Of a stretch of 64,000 nt of DNA, positions 42,486 to 52,133 are shown piece by piece. Location of the stretch: the NCBI GenBank assembly GCA_017623675.1, contig JAGAOO010000030.1, positions 20,154-84,153 on the forward strand, written 5' to 3'. A program made the position numbers and the translations under genes. The DNA comes from Lachnospiraceae bacterium (GTDB lineage: Bacteria > Bacillota > Clostridia > Lachnospirales > Lachnospiraceae). Within the stretch, counting starts at the first letter, position 1. Each line of letters begins with the position of its first letter. The notes below the pieces were generated by a model. The model searched no databases and was not told the DNA's origin. It saw only the letters and a list, made by a program, of their open reading frames with translations.

Positions 42486-43262
42486 ATGAAGCATCAAAAA
42501 AGAAATACCTTAATTTCATATTTTCTTGGTTTTGTATCAATGATAAGCATCTTGTCCCCATCCATACCTGTATCAGCGGCAGAGCGGACTTCCCCGGTCA
42601 ATGGTGAAGCCTCCATGCTGGAGCTTTCCTCTGATATCCAAATAGATGGATACTATGATGACTGGAATTCCTACCCTGTTACGAATCTTACATATACCTC
42701 CAATAATGCGGAGAGTATTCATAAAGGACAGATTTATACGGACGGAGAAATGATTTATGTACACTTTGCTATGAATGATTTGTATACCAATCAAATCCAG
42801 ATGCAACAGATGTCAATTACCATTAATGGGGAATCCCATGCCATTGGTCTGTATCCTGTTTTTGCAGATGGAAGCATAGATTGGAACTTCTTCAATAATG
42901 AAATGCATTCTCTTTCCGAGGGAAGCCACTTTAATTTCGGTATTATTGTTGACTACACAAAATACTGCTCCAGTCAGGGCGTAATTACCATTTATGACTC
43001 CACTCACCAAAGCACTACAAAGGGTGATGAGGTAGAATTCGCATTTAGTGTAGCGGATTTTGCCCGGGTAACCGGTATGAATCTTTCTCAGGTAAGCTCC
43101 GTCACCATTGTGAATCCTAATATTGGACCTCAAGGCTTATCCTGGATGGGTACTTCCACCGGACCTTGGCTTGGTGTCTTTGCTGCATTTTTATTGTGTG
43201 GTGCCGGTCTTTATTCCTATAAGAAAAAGAAGGGTAAGACAGTATGTTTAACTGGATTATAA
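42486..43262 (+). CDS. secreted Firmicu-CTERM sorting-domain protein
   Basis: 258 residues. Signal peptide with cleavage after IPVSA (near residue 33). The exported domain has a beta-rich start (LSSDIQIDGYYDDW). The C terminus has GPQGLSWMGTSTGPWLG, a hydrophobic helix (VFAAFLLCGAGLYSY) and KKKKGK, the Firmicu-CTERM signal recognised by exosortase G. It is the likely substrate of the XrtG gene that begins within its last codons (overlap 19 bases). The start ATG has AAGGAG upstream. Confidence 0.85.
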   Translation: MKHQKRNTLISYFLGFVSMISILSPSIPVSAAERTSPVNGEASMLELSSDIQIDGYYDDWNSYPVTNLTYTSNNAESIHKGQIYTDGEMIYVHFAMNDLYTNQIQMQQMSITINGESHAIGLYPVFADGSIDWNFFNNEMHSLSEGSHFNFGIIVDYTKYCSSQGVITIYDSTHQSTTKGDEVEFAFSVADFARVTGMNLSQVSSVTIVNPNIGPQGLSWMGTSTGPWLGVFAAFLLCGAGLYSYKKKKGKTVCLTGL

Positions 43263-43840
43263 TTGTGGCAATTGCCATTTGGGTGTATGCCATTACAGTA
43301 TTAAAACGGGCTAAATTGGATTTCTGGTACTTCACTCTTGGAAGTGCCGGATTATTTACGGCTGCAATTATTACATTGCAGCCGATTCTTCTTATGCCTA
43401 TGCAGAATGCTATAGCCGCCGTGTCCGGTCTTTTGGGAGAATTAACCGGAACGTATTCTTCTTATTTTGAAAAAGGACTATTATTCATCTCTCATGGAGC
43501 TACCAACTTGTCCTTATATATTGATTTCGAATGTTCCGGCATCATCGAAACCTTTGCTTTTCTTGCCTTATTATGGTTTTTCCCTGCCTATCAGTATTAT
43601 GAAAAAATTGCAGTCAGCATTATTGGCATAATCAGCATATTTATGGCAAATGTTCTCCGCATATTCATTATTTGTCAAATGATATACTGGGGTGGCGAGA
43701 ATATGTATTTTCTTGCTCATTCCATTGTTGGCAGACTGGTATTCTATGCTTGTACCATAGCCTTGTATTTCTATGTATTCACCAAGGCACAGGTTGTCCG
43801 ACAGAAAGTAGGTGCATTCCGCTATGACAGTCATTCGTGA
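43244..43840 (+). CDS. xrtG: exosortase family protein XrtG
   Basis: 198 residues, about six membrane helices. The exosortase triad is present: Cys in YIDFECSGIIE, Arg in FMANVLRIFII and His in LAHSIVGRLVFY. Exosortases are integral-membrane transpeptidase-like enzymes that process C-terminal sorting signals. In Firmicutes the XrtG type co-occurs with a Firmicu-CTERM substrate and a fixed set of neighbours, as here. It overlaps both the substrate gene and the glycosyltransferase gene, implying coupled translation. Confidence 0.88.
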   Translation: MFNWIIIVAIAIWVYAITVLKRAKLDFWYFTLGSAGLFTAAIITLQPILLMPMQNAIAAVSGLLGELTGTYSSYFEKGLLFISHGATNLSLYIDFECSGIIETFAFLALLWFFPAYQYYEKIAVSIIGIISIFMANVLRIFIICQMIYWGGENMYFLAHSIVGRLVFYACTIALYFYVFTKAQVVRQKVGAFRYDSHS

Positions 43841-45197
43841 TTTACTCCACAGCTCCATCCTATTCTGGATGGCATGGGTCATTATTCCAATTGTTATGGA
43901 AATTATACCTACCATTTTTGACTTTTTTATTCTGTTAAAACGGAAAATCAGCAATAAGAAGCCGACTGAGTTAAAATACTGCCCTGAAATCACATTGATT
44001 ATTCCGGTTTATAACTCTGCCCAGACGCTTTATCAATGCATTCAATCCATTCATAATTCTACCTATGACAATGAACTGATTTACATTATGCTGGTAAATA
44101 ACGAGAGTACAGATAACAGCTTTGAGATATTCTGTCAATGCCAGAAGGACTTTCCTGATTTGACCATTAACTGGATGAATTCGGAGCAGGGAAAGTCAAA
44201 GGCACTAAACCTTGCATTGTTCAACAGTTATGGAAAATATATTATCCATATTGACAGTGACGGAGTTTTACATCCGGATGCAATTTATAACATGGTGCGC
44301 CGGTTCGAGCAAAACGAAACCATTGACTGTCTTACCGGCACCATTATGACAAACCCCGTTATGATTGATGAAACCAAGGGATTTCCAAAACGGATGCTTC
44401 GTAAGCTGGAATTCTTTGAATACTGTCAGGCATTTTTAGCCGGACGTAATTTCCAGTCCGAATTTAACAGTATTTTTACTCTTTCCGGGGCATTTTCGGC
44501 ATTTCGAAAATCTTCCATATTAAAGACTCAATTGTACAATACAGATACCATCTGTGAAGATACCCATGTTACCTTCCAGATTCGGGATATGTTGAAGGAA
44601 CAGGTTGCATTATGTGATGATGCTTATTTCTTCGTTGACCCAATTGAAGATATTAACCGACTCTACATTCAACGACAGCGCTGGCAGCGTGGCGAAATTG
44701 AAGTGATGCACATGTTCAAAACAAAGGGTATGCGATTTGGCAAAGGGTTTGTATCAGACTTTGTTATCCGTCTGCTTATGTATGACCACACCTTTGCTTT
44801 TCCCCGTATGATTTGGTATTTTGCATTGATTTGTCTTGCATTTATTAATTATCCGGTTAAATTAATTCTCCAATCAGTGCTTATTATGTATGCCCTGTAC
44901 GTGGTTGCAACCTTTTTATTATACCTGTGTATAATACTATTCTTATCCAAAGAAAAAACATTATTAAAATACTATGCACGAAAATGGTATTTGATTTTTC
45001 TTCTGCCCCTGTATAATTTTGTGGTATTCTGGTTCCGTTTTGCCGGCATCATTAATGCCATCAAGGGAGCACAGAGCTGGAAAATGAAGAACTTTACAGA
45101 GGAATGGAATGCCTGTAAAACAATCATAAAACAAGACTTCCAATCCATAAACCGTATCCTTGAAAAATGGAAATCCGAGGTGAATATCGATGAATAA
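43824..45197 (+). CDS. XrtG-associated processive family-2 glycosyltransferase
   Basis: 457 residues. One N-terminal membrane helix precedes a GT2 catalytic domain: LIIPVYNSAQTL, VNNESTDNS, the DxD in HIDSDGVL, TICEDTHVT and QRQRWQRGE (the QxxRW of processive polymerases). C-terminal membrane helices follow. This resembles hyaluronan/cellulose-synthase-like enzymes that make and export a polymer. Start uncertain: ATG at 43824 or GTG at 43812, both within xrtG. It suggests that the Firmicu-CTERM protein is linked to, or cooperates with, a surface glycan. Confidence 0.88.
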   Translation: MTVIRDLLHSSILFWMAWVIIPIVMEIIPTIFDFFILLKRKISNKKPTELKYCPEITLIIPVYNSAQTLYQCIQSIHNSTYDNELIYIMLVNNESTDNSFEIFCQCQKDFPDLTINWMNSEQGKSKALNLALFNSYGKYIIHIDSDGVLHPDAIYNMVRRFEQNETIDCLTGTIMTNPVMIDETKGFPKRMLRKLEFFEYCQAFLAGRNFQSEFNSIFTLSGAFSAFRKSSILKTQLYNTDTICEDTHVTFQIRDMLKEQVALCDDAYFFVDPIEDINRLYIQRQRWQRGEIEVMHMFKTKGMRFGKGFVSDFVIRLLMYDHTFAFPRMIWYFALICLAFINYPVKLILQSVLIMYALYVVATFLLYLCIILFLSKEKTLLKYYARKWYLIFLLPLYNFVVFWFRFAGIINAIKGAQSWKMKNFTEEWNACKTIIKQDFQSINRILEKWKSEVNIDE

Positions 45198-46272
45198 AAA
45201 GAGAAAACATCCATTTCAAAATTCTGCAGGACGATTAACAACTATATTGCTTTCCATTGCCATCGTGACAATTATTACAATTATTTTGCTTGTTATTCTG
45301 CTAAATGGAATGGCAAACGCCTATGTTACAAACGGCACCCAAAAGCAACAGGAATACTGTAACCAGTTAGCCGATACCCTTTCTGCCATGAAAGCCAATG
45401 GTGTTACTGATGAAGAACTCGTGGAATATATGGTCACCCATGTAACCGCTTCCGGTGGAAGCTGGGCATTTGTAATTGAAGATGAAACGGTTTTGTTTGC
45501 CAAAAACAAAACAACAACGGATTCCTTAACCACTCTGAAAGAGCGAGATGCTTTTCTTGAAAATCTGGAAGAACAAAACGGCATCCTGACCAGTGCAGCA
45601 TTTGATTACAAAACGCACTCCTATACCGTGGGTATGATTACGGAACGGTCTCAATTCCTGAATCAATCCAAGCTGACCACCTATCAGGTCTACCTAATCC
45701 TGCTGTTTGCTGTTCTTCTTCTGATTTCTATTGGTGCCATTACCGCCCTTTCCGGGGCATGGACCAAAAGTGAAGGAAAACTGACAGACATCAAGGAAGA
45801 ACTATTGGAACGGAATCAGGAATTCGAAAAGTTAGAGGAGCTGCAGTCACCTACGGATGCTTCTGCCCCAATTACCATACACCACAGTGGAAAAAGCACC
45901 CAATATAAGCAATATAAATTCAAATTCTATTTAAATGCACGACATGCCATTTACATTGATGGAGTGTTGGGCGCTATGCACCCTCATACCTGGGAAATCA
46001 CCCTGCATGTTATTAAAATGCAACAGGATTTCGTCCAGTTTACCAAGCTGGAAAAGGAAATCGAGGCTTTTATTGACCAATTTCAGGATAAGGAATTAAA
46101 TGAGGTTCCACCATTTGATATGATTAACCCTACACTGGAAAACTGCTGCAACTACTTTAAGGAACAGCTAAGCATCATTCTGAATAACGAAGGATGGTTA
46201 TTCTTAATGATGGAAATGAGTGAAACCCCATCCCGTTCCTATGTCATCAGCATGATTGATGAAGAAAATTAA
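45190..46272 (+). CDS. membrane protein with sensor-like domain and C-terminal PTPS-like domain (XrtG-associated)
   Basis: 360 residues. Two membrane helices (~18-38 and ~165-190) flank a ~125-residue extracytoplasmic domain with VTASGGSWAFVIEDETVLFAKNK, PAS/cache-like in character. After a cytoplasmic coiled-coil segment (LTDIKEELLERNQEFEKLEEL), residues ~238-360 are PTPS-like: YKFKFYLNARHAI, HPHTWEITLHV, LNEVPPFDMINPTLENC and MSETPSRSY. It begins eight bases before the glycosyltransferase stop. Probably a sensor or scaffold that controls the glycosyltransferase; no kinase domain is present. Confidence 0.8.
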   Translation: MNKKRKHPFQNSAGRLTTILLSIAIVTIITIILLVILLNGMANAYVTNGTQKQQEYCNQLADTLSAMKANGVTDEELVEYMVTHVTASGGSWAFVIEDETVLFAKNKTTTDSLTTLKERDAFLENLEEQNGILTSAAFDYKTHSYTVGMITERSQFLNQSKLTTYQVYLILLFAVLLLISIGAITALSGAWTKSEGKLTDIKEELLERNQEFEKLEELQSPTDASAPITIHHSGKSTQYKQYKFKFYLNARHAIYIDGVLGAMHPHTWEITLHVIKMQQDFVQFTKLEKEIEAFIDQFQDKELNEVPPFDMINPTLENCCNYFKEQLSIILNNEGWLFLMMEMSETPSRSYVISMIDEEN

Positions 46273-46303
46273 TCCTTTGAAACTACCTTTGGAGGTATAA
46301 CAA

Positions 46304-48757
46304 ATGACGGAACAAAAATCCAAAGCAACCAAATATGAAACCCGGAGTCTTCCAATAAATATAGTGCTTTTACTGATTGTCTCAGCACTAATTACACTAT
46401 TCCTTTGGCTAAATCACTGGGAGCCTTCCGGCAATGATGTATGGAGTCACCTTTACAAATCAAAGGTACTGTTTGAAAGCATTCAAGAAGGAAATTGGTA
46501 TCCTCTCTACTCCGAGAAATGGTATAACGGTATTCAGCTATATCGGTATTGGGCACCACTTTCCTACTACTGTATGTCATTTTTACAGATATTCACCGAT
46601 GGTAATATCCTACATGCCTATTACCTATTTGCCGGTTTTGTATGCTTCGTTGGAGGTTTTCCTTTTCTGCTTCTTGGAAAGGGAACGAAGAAACCATGGA
46701 TGGGGCTTTCTTGTGCTCTTCTCTGGTTCTTCTTGCCGGACAACCTGCGTGTATTCTTTTGTGAAGGCAATATGCCTCGAATCATAACCACCGTGTTGAT
46801 TCCATATGTTGCATATTTTCTTTGGCAATATGTTCGCAACAACAGGCGTTATTCTGCCATTGGCTTAATGGTGTCTATGGCACTTATGACCATTGGACAT
46901 CTGATGCTGACTGCTCTTGTTGGAATTGGTTGCTTCTTGTTCCTATGCTTTGACGTCATCAAAAACAAGAATGTTCGGAAGGATATGGAAGCTCTTATTT
47001 CCATGGTGATTGGAATTCTGATTGCCGGCATCTGGTTCATTCCTGCCCTTTCCGGTGGAATGATGTCGATGGGCGATTCCAGTTCCGGTGCACAGAGTTT
47101 TTGGACATTTCCACTGTCAACATCACTGAACCCAATGAACCGAATTACAGGAGTTGCTGACACCTATTACTTTGGTATCTCTGTCCTGTTGGTGGCTATC
47201 TTCGGTATTCTTGTTGCCAAGAGCAATAAGAAAGCGGGCTTTTGCCTTGCAATCCTGGTCTTACTGGGCACCACTCCGGCAACCCTTCAAATCACAAAGC
47301 ATATTCCATTTGGTGAATATCTGTGGATGTCCCGGTTTACCGCTTTGGCTTACGCATTTTTCTTCCTGTCTTTATTAGAATGGACCACTTTAAAAAGAAA
47401 ATACGCCATCATTGTAATGACAGTATTGTTCATTGATTGTGGCATCACTGCTATATGTCTGCCCCGGTACTACACGCCGGCATCGGATATCGCAAAAACG
47501 GACAGCGATATACTAAAAGAAGTAACCACCCAGCGTGCGAATCTAATGGATTTAAGCAACTACGGTTCTTATCCGTCTTGGAATCTCTCTGTTGGTGACG
47601 ATGCCATCGATTATACCTTCGGCTGGGCATGGCAGGGTGCAGCAACCGCACAGAATATCATGCTGTTAAATGAGGCATTGGAACAGGAAGAATACCCGTA
47701 TATTTTTGATCGCAGCATAGAACTGGGGGACGATACGGTTCTGTTTCGGAAGGATTATATCTTTCAGACAGACGCTTTATCAGACGCCGCAGACCTTTGC
47801 GGATATACACTCATTGAAGAAACAGATACCGCTTATGTATTCAAGAAATCTACACCGGAGCAATTTGGCGTTATTACAGAGTATTCCGGATTAGCCATTG
47901 GGGACTATGCCCAGACCCTGACTATCTTTTACCCGGAATTTACCATCGGCAGTTCCGGTTATATAGATGATTATTCTCTGGAAGAATTAACGGAATACGA
48001 AACCCTATTCTTAAGTGGATTCGAATATCATAACCAGAAACAAGCAGAGGAATTGTTAGAAGCTGTTGCAAACGCAGGTACCAGAGTGGTGATTGATGCT
48101 GCCCACCTTCCGGAAAATGGATTAATGCAGAAGGAATTTCTTGGAGTTACTCAGGAACAAATCACACTGGACAACAGCTTTCCAAATCTGTACTACGAAG
48201 ACGAAACCTATGTAGCAGGAGCCTTTCCTGCAGGAACCGATTCCTGGCTGACAGGATATACCAACGACCCGGATCAGGTCTTAGGCTTCATCCGGGAAGC
48301 CGGAGAAATCATTCCATTTTTAAGCTATGATTCCTCTAATGAAAACATCTATTATCTGGGATTGAATCTGGCTTATTTTGCCATGAATACGGATAACGAT
48401 AATCTATGGAGCATATTGAATGACTGCCTTCAGTCTGAATACCAGAGACTGCCGGAACGGGAAATCGTTCCTATCACCGTCACCATTGAGGATAATACTA
48501 TTACCATTGAGAGCAAAAAAGCAAATGTCAATACGACACTTGCTTTTCAAGATAATTTCCAGTCGGAACAGAATTTCCATAATGAGGGCAATCTGCTCGT
48601 CATCGATGAACCTTCTGTTACACTGAAAATCGTTTATCCACTTCTTGTGCCGGGTGCCCTGGTTTCCCTCCTGGGAATTCTGCTGTCTATCGGATGGATT
48701 ATTTTCCTACGATATTCTGCAGCCAAACGCCCTTCTTCACAAGAACAAAGCCAATGA
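46304..48757 (+). CDS. large polytopic membrane protein of the PTPS-related family (XrtG-associated)
   Basis: 817 residues. About ten membrane helices fill the first ~400 residues, with HWEPSGNDVWSHLYK in the first external loop, a GT-C-like Asp-bearing loop. An extracytoplasmic domain (~400-770) follows, then a final helix (VPGALVSLLGILLSIGWIIFL). It matches the family named 6-pyruvoyl-tetrahydropterin synthase-related membrane protein, typical of XrtG loci, and probably acts as a lipid-linked sugar transferase. The start has GGAGG eight bases upstream. Its 3' end overlaps the convergent MATE gene by 59 bases. Confidence 0.82.
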   Translation: MTEQKSKATKYETRSLPINIVLLLIVSALITLFLWLNHWEPSGNDVWSHLYKSKVLFESIQEGNWYPLYSEKWYNGIQLYRYWAPLSYYCMSFLQIFTDGNILHAYYLFAGFVCFVGGFPFLLLGKGTKKPWMGLSCALLWFFLPDNLRVFFCEGNMPRIITTVLIPYVAYFLWQYVRNNRRYSAIGLMVSMALMTIGHLMLTALVGIGCFLFLCFDVIKNKNVRKDMEALISMVIGILIAGIWFIPALSGGMMSMGDSSSGAQSFWTFPLSTSLNPMNRITGVADTYYFGISVLLVAIFGILVAKSNKKAGFCLAILVLLGTTPATLQITKHIPFGEYLWMSRFTALAYAFFFLSLLEWTTLKRKYAIIVMTVLFIDCGITAICLPRYYTPASDIAKTDSDILKEVTTQRANLMDLSNYGSYPSWNLSVGDDAIDYTFGWAWQGAATAQNIMLLNEALEQEEYPYIFDRSIELGDDTVLFRKDYIFQTDALSDAADLCGYTLIEETDTAYVFKKSTPEQFGVITEYSGLAIGDYAQTLTIFYPEFTIGSSGYIDDYSLEELTEYETLFLSGFEYHNQKQAEELLEAVANAGTRVVIDAAHLPENGLMQKEFLGVTQEQITLDNSFPNLYYEDETYVAGAFPAGTDSWLTGYTNDPDQVLGFIREAGEIIPFLSYDSSNENIYYLGLNLAYFAMNTDNDNLWSILNDCLQSEYQRLPEREIVPITVTIEDNTITIESKKANVNTTLAFQDNFQSEQNFHNEGNLLVIDEPSVTLKIVYPLLVPGALVSLLGILLSIGWIIFLRYSAAKRPSSQEQSQ

Positions 48758-50108
48758 TACATTTGATCCAGTCACCCACCTGTACCAGGACAAATACCCA
48801 GAGCACATACAGTGGAGTAAAATGACTGAGGCAGTAAGCAATTGGTACGCTGACGCACCAGACAAATACGCTGTCAAAGAAAAAGGTAACCAGTGTCTTT
48901 CCACCGGAACGCAACGTGAAATAGGCGGCATGCATAAATGCTGCCTGTGGCATAAAGATTGCCTGAGCCATAATAAATCTTGTTGCCAATTCCTTTGCTT
49001 CCGGTGTTGTGTTATACAATTCCGGAAACAGTGGTGCAATCACCAACATTACCGCAGCAATAATAATGCAGCAGAATACAGAGAACGCTATCATCTTATT
49101 ATCAGAATCTCTGGCTTCCTTCATCCTGCCTGCTCCAAGTAACTGCCCAATGATAATCGCAATGGCATCTCCCATTGCTATAAATACCACATTGAATACG
49201 TTGTTGATGGTATTGGCAATATTCAGGCCGGCTACAACATTCAAACCATGTACGGAATAGCACTGAGTCAGCATTGCCATTCCCGATGCCCACAAAGCTT
49301 CATTGATTAATAACGGCACACCCTTCAAGAAGAACTTCTTCACTAACTGAAAAGGTACCCATAAGGTACGATAGATTCCTATAATATATGCATTCTTCTC
49401 TTTATGCGTATGGGTCCACAGAATTACAATCACTGCTTCTACATATCTGGATACCACCGTTGCAGTCGCTGCACCGGCAACTCCCAGCTCCGGCAAACCA
49501 AATTTTCCATAAATCAACAAATAGTTTAATATCAAGTTCACCAATACTGCCGTAATACCTGCCTTCATTGGCACCATGGTTTCTCCACATTCCCTTAGGG
49601 TACTGGTATATACCTGTAGGAACATAAATGGCGGTAACCCAATCAGCATAATCCATAGATATTTCTGTCCATAGTGTAAGGCAAGGGCTAAATCACCTCC
49701 GTCATTGCTTCCATTCAGATACATTTGAATGAGTGACGTACCCAGTACAAGAAAGACTGTGGTAGCGATAACCGTTAAAATCAGCGCCATCCAAAGCTTA
49801 TAACGGAAGGTATGTCGAATTCCTTCCTGGTCCTTCTGTCCAAAATACTGGGCAGTGAAAATCCCGGCTCCGGCAAGCCCACCAAAGATGCACAGGTAAT
49901 ATACAAAAATCAACTGATTGACAATTGCAACTCCCGACATCTGTTCCGTGCCGATTTGCCCCACCATAATATTATCTAAAAGACTTACAAAGTTGGTGAT
50001 TCCGTTTTGAATCATGATTGGTACTGCAACCGTCAACACCATCCTGTAGAATTGTCTATCTCCAATAAATGTCTGTTTTAGCAATTGAATTCCATTTTTC
50101 TGCTTCAT
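48699..50108 (-). CDS. MATE-family efflux transporter
   Basis: 469 residues, twelve membrane helices in two six-helix halves (VPIMIQNGITNFVSLLDNIMVGQIG; GVPLLINEALWASGMAMLTQCYS). MATE proteins export cationic drugs or metabolites using Na+ or H+ gradients; the substrate is unknown. Start at the ATG with AAGGAAGG upstream. Its last 59 bases overlap the end of the convergent membrane protein gene. Confidence 0.9.
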   Translation of the reverse strand: MKQKNGIQLLKQTFIGDRQFYRMVLTVAVPIMIQNGITNFVSLLDNIMVGQIGTEQMSGVAIVNQLIFVYYLCIFGGLAGAGIFTAQYFGQKDQEGIRHTFRYKLWMALILTVIATTVFLVLGTSLIQMYLNGSNDGGDLALALHYGQKYLWIMLIGLPPFMFLQVYTSTLRECGETMVPMKAGITAVLVNLILNYLLIYGKFGLPELGVAGAATATVVSRYVEAVIVILWTHTHKEKNAYIIGIYRTLWVPFQLVKKFFLKGVPLLINEALWASGMAMLTQCYSVHGLNVVAGLNIANTINNVFNVVFIAMGDAIAIIIGQLLGAGRMKEARDSDNKMIAFSVFCCIIIAAVMLVIAPLFPELYNTTPEAKELATRFIMAQAIFMPQAAFMHAAYFTLRSGGKTLVTFFFDSVFVWCVSVPIAYCLSHFTPLYVLWVFVLVQVGDWIKCIIGFVLVKKGVWLQNIVGK

Positions 50109-50220
50109 AATAACCTTCCTTCCATGCTGTACCATGATAACAGAATTGCCGGATTTGTCAATGCCATTTATTTCAACTTCATCATATACTAATAGATAAG
50201 AGCATTTCTAAGGAGCAACC

Positions 50221-51360
50221 ATGACCATTCATATTGTAGCTTCCGGTGATACCGTCAATTCCATAGCGGCTGCTTATCAGATTCCGGCAGACACTATCAT
50301 TTATAACAATCAACTGATTTATCCATACATCTTAGTTGTGGGGCAGGCATTACTGCTGTCTACCCCTTCTGAACTGCAGCCTTACCGCTTCGTCGTTACA
50401 AATGGATATGCCTATCCATTTATCAACAACTGGGTCCTGACTCAAACCCTGCCCTATCTATCCCGATTATCTGTTTTCTCTTATGGTTTTTCTACGGAGG
50501 GGGAGATCATTCCCCCTACATTGGATGATAGTTTCATGATTCAGGCAACCTTAGAATATAGCTCTGCTCCTTTCTTAACACTGACACCCTTTGATGCCAG
50601 CGGACGGTTTAACAACAATTTAATTTCCGCAGTTATTAATAACCCATCTGTAAAGAATACGCTAATCGACAATCTTGTAATTACCGTATCCGAAAAGGGC
50701 TTCCAAGGTGTGGATATTGATTTTGAATACATTCTGGCTGAAGACCGGATTGCTTTTGCCGACTTTGTCCGGGATGTGCGTATTGCAATCAATCAACTCG
50801 GATATCCGGTGACAGTAGCACTGGCTCCCAAGACCAGTGATAACCAGCCCGGATTATTATATGAAGGAAAGGATTATGCCTTATTAGGCGAAGCCGCTGA
50901 CGAAGTGTTACTAATGACTTACGAATGGGGTTACACTTACAGTGAACCAATGGCAGTCGCACCGATTAATAATGTCCGGCGGGTAGTTGAATATGCTCTT
51001 ACCCGTATTCCTCACGAAAAAATTAATCTGGGAATTCCCAATTACGGGTATGACTGGCCACTGCCATATGAAAAAGGTGTTACCCGGGCTACCACCATAG
51101 GGAATATCGAGGCAATTACGATTGCCGCTAACAATGGAGCCGAGATACAATTCGATGAAACTGCCATGTCTCCATTCTTTACTTATACCAATAATGAGAT
51201 TGCTCATGAGGTATGGTTTGAAGATGTCCGAAGTATGCAGACAAAATTCAATCTGGTAGAGGAATACGACTTGCACGGTATGGGCTATTGGCAGATTATG
51301 CGACTCTTCCGGGCCAACTGGCTGTTACTGGCTGACCGTTTTCTCATTGACAAACCTTAA
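50221..51360 (+). CDS. LysM-GH18 peptidoglycan hydrolase (YaaH/SleL-like)
   Basis: 379 residues. One LysM repeat (IVASGDTVNSIAAAYQIPAD, ~4-48) binds peptidoglycan. A family-18 glycoside hydrolase domain (~60-365) has the catalytic motif GVDIDFEYI (DxDxE pattern; final Glu as acid/base) and EVLLMTYEWGYTYSEP. Homologues cleave muramic-lactam cortex or other peptidoglycan glycan during spore germination. No signal peptide is seen, as in YaaH-type spore proteins loaded without secretion. The start has AAGGAG upstream. Confidence 0.88.
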   Translation: MTIHIVASGDTVNSIAAAYQIPADTIIYNNQLIYPYILVVGQALLLSTPSELQPYRFVVTNGYAYPFINNWVLTQTLPYLSRLSVFSYGFSTEGEIIPPTLDDSFMIQATLEYSSAPFLTLTPFDASGRFNNNLISAVINNPSVKNTLIDNLVITVSEKGFQGVDIDFEYILAEDRIAFADFVRDVRIAINQLGYPVTVALAPKTSDNQPGLLYEGKDYALLGEAADEVLLMTYEWGYTYSEPMAVAPINNVRRVVEYALTRIPHEKINLGIPNYGYDWPLPYEKGVTRATTIGNIEAITIAANNGAEIQFDETAMSPFFTYTNNEIAHEVWFEDVRSMQTKFNLVEEYDLHGMGYWQIMRLFRANWLLLADRFLIDKP

Positions 51361-51444
51361 TACCATTGATAGAATAAACGAAATCTTTTCACATTTAAGA
51401 AATATTTTTCAAGGGATAAAATGATTTAAGAAACAGAGGGTTAT

Positions 51445-52128
51445 ATGATAAAAGTTATTCTATGGGATATGGACGGAACAATTTTAGATTTCAAAACAGC
51501 GGAATGCAATGCCATACGGAAATGCTTTGCGAAGTTTCAGTTGGGAGAATGTACCGATGAAATGATTCAGGAATATTCTGCTTTGAATGATAGTTACTGG
51601 AAGCGTTTGGAGCTTGGTGAGATTACCAAGTCCCGTCTTTTAGTTAAGCGCTTTGAGGAGTTCTTATCCTCCTATCATCTGGACGCCTCTATTGCCGCAG
51701 ATTTTAACAAGGAATATCAGCTACGTTTAGGGGACACCATCTGCTTTCTGGATCATGCCTATGAATTAATTCAATCGCTTCAGGGATGTGTTAAGCAGTA
51801 TATCGTAACCAACGGTGCCCTAACCGCACAAAAGCGGAAGCTGGAACGTTCGAACCTGCTTCCGCTGATAGATGGCGTATTCATTTCCGATGAAATTGGC
51901 TATGAAAAACCTGCCAAGGAATTCTTTGATTATGTGTTCCGGCACATTGGGAATTATGCCAAGGAGGAAATCTTGATTGTAGGGGATTCCCTTACCAGCG
52001 ATATGCTGGGTGGTATCCATGCCGGAATACAGTGTTGCTGGTATAACCCGGAAGGAAAAGAAAACATCGATAACCTTCCTATCCACTATACAATTCAGAA
52101 CTTAAACCGGATAAGGGAATTGTTATAA
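51445..52128 (+). CDS. HAD nucleotidase (YjjG-like)
   Basis: 227 residues. Motif I is ILWDMDGTILDFK, a helical cap covers ~18-95, motif II Thr lies in YIVTNGALTAQ, Lys in EIGYEKPAKEFF, and IVGDSLTSDMLGG supplies the motif IV Asp. The layout matches YjjG-type noncanonical pyrimidine nucleotidases that clean non-standard nucleotides. AGAGGG lies upstream of the start. Monocistronic, convergent with the SdpI-like gene four bases away. Confidence 0.85.
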   Translation: MIKVILWDMDGTILDFKTAECNAIRKCFAKFQLGECTDEMIQEYSALNDSYWKRLELGEITKSRLLVKRFEEFLSSYHLDASIAADFNKEYQLRLGDTICFLDHAYELIQSLQGCVKQYIVTNGALTAQKRKLERSNLLPLIDGVFISDEIGYEKPAKEFFDYVFRHIGNYAKEEILIVGDSLTSDMLGGIHAGIQCCWYNPEGKENIDNLPIHYTIQNLNRIRELL

Positions 52129-52133
52129 CAGAT

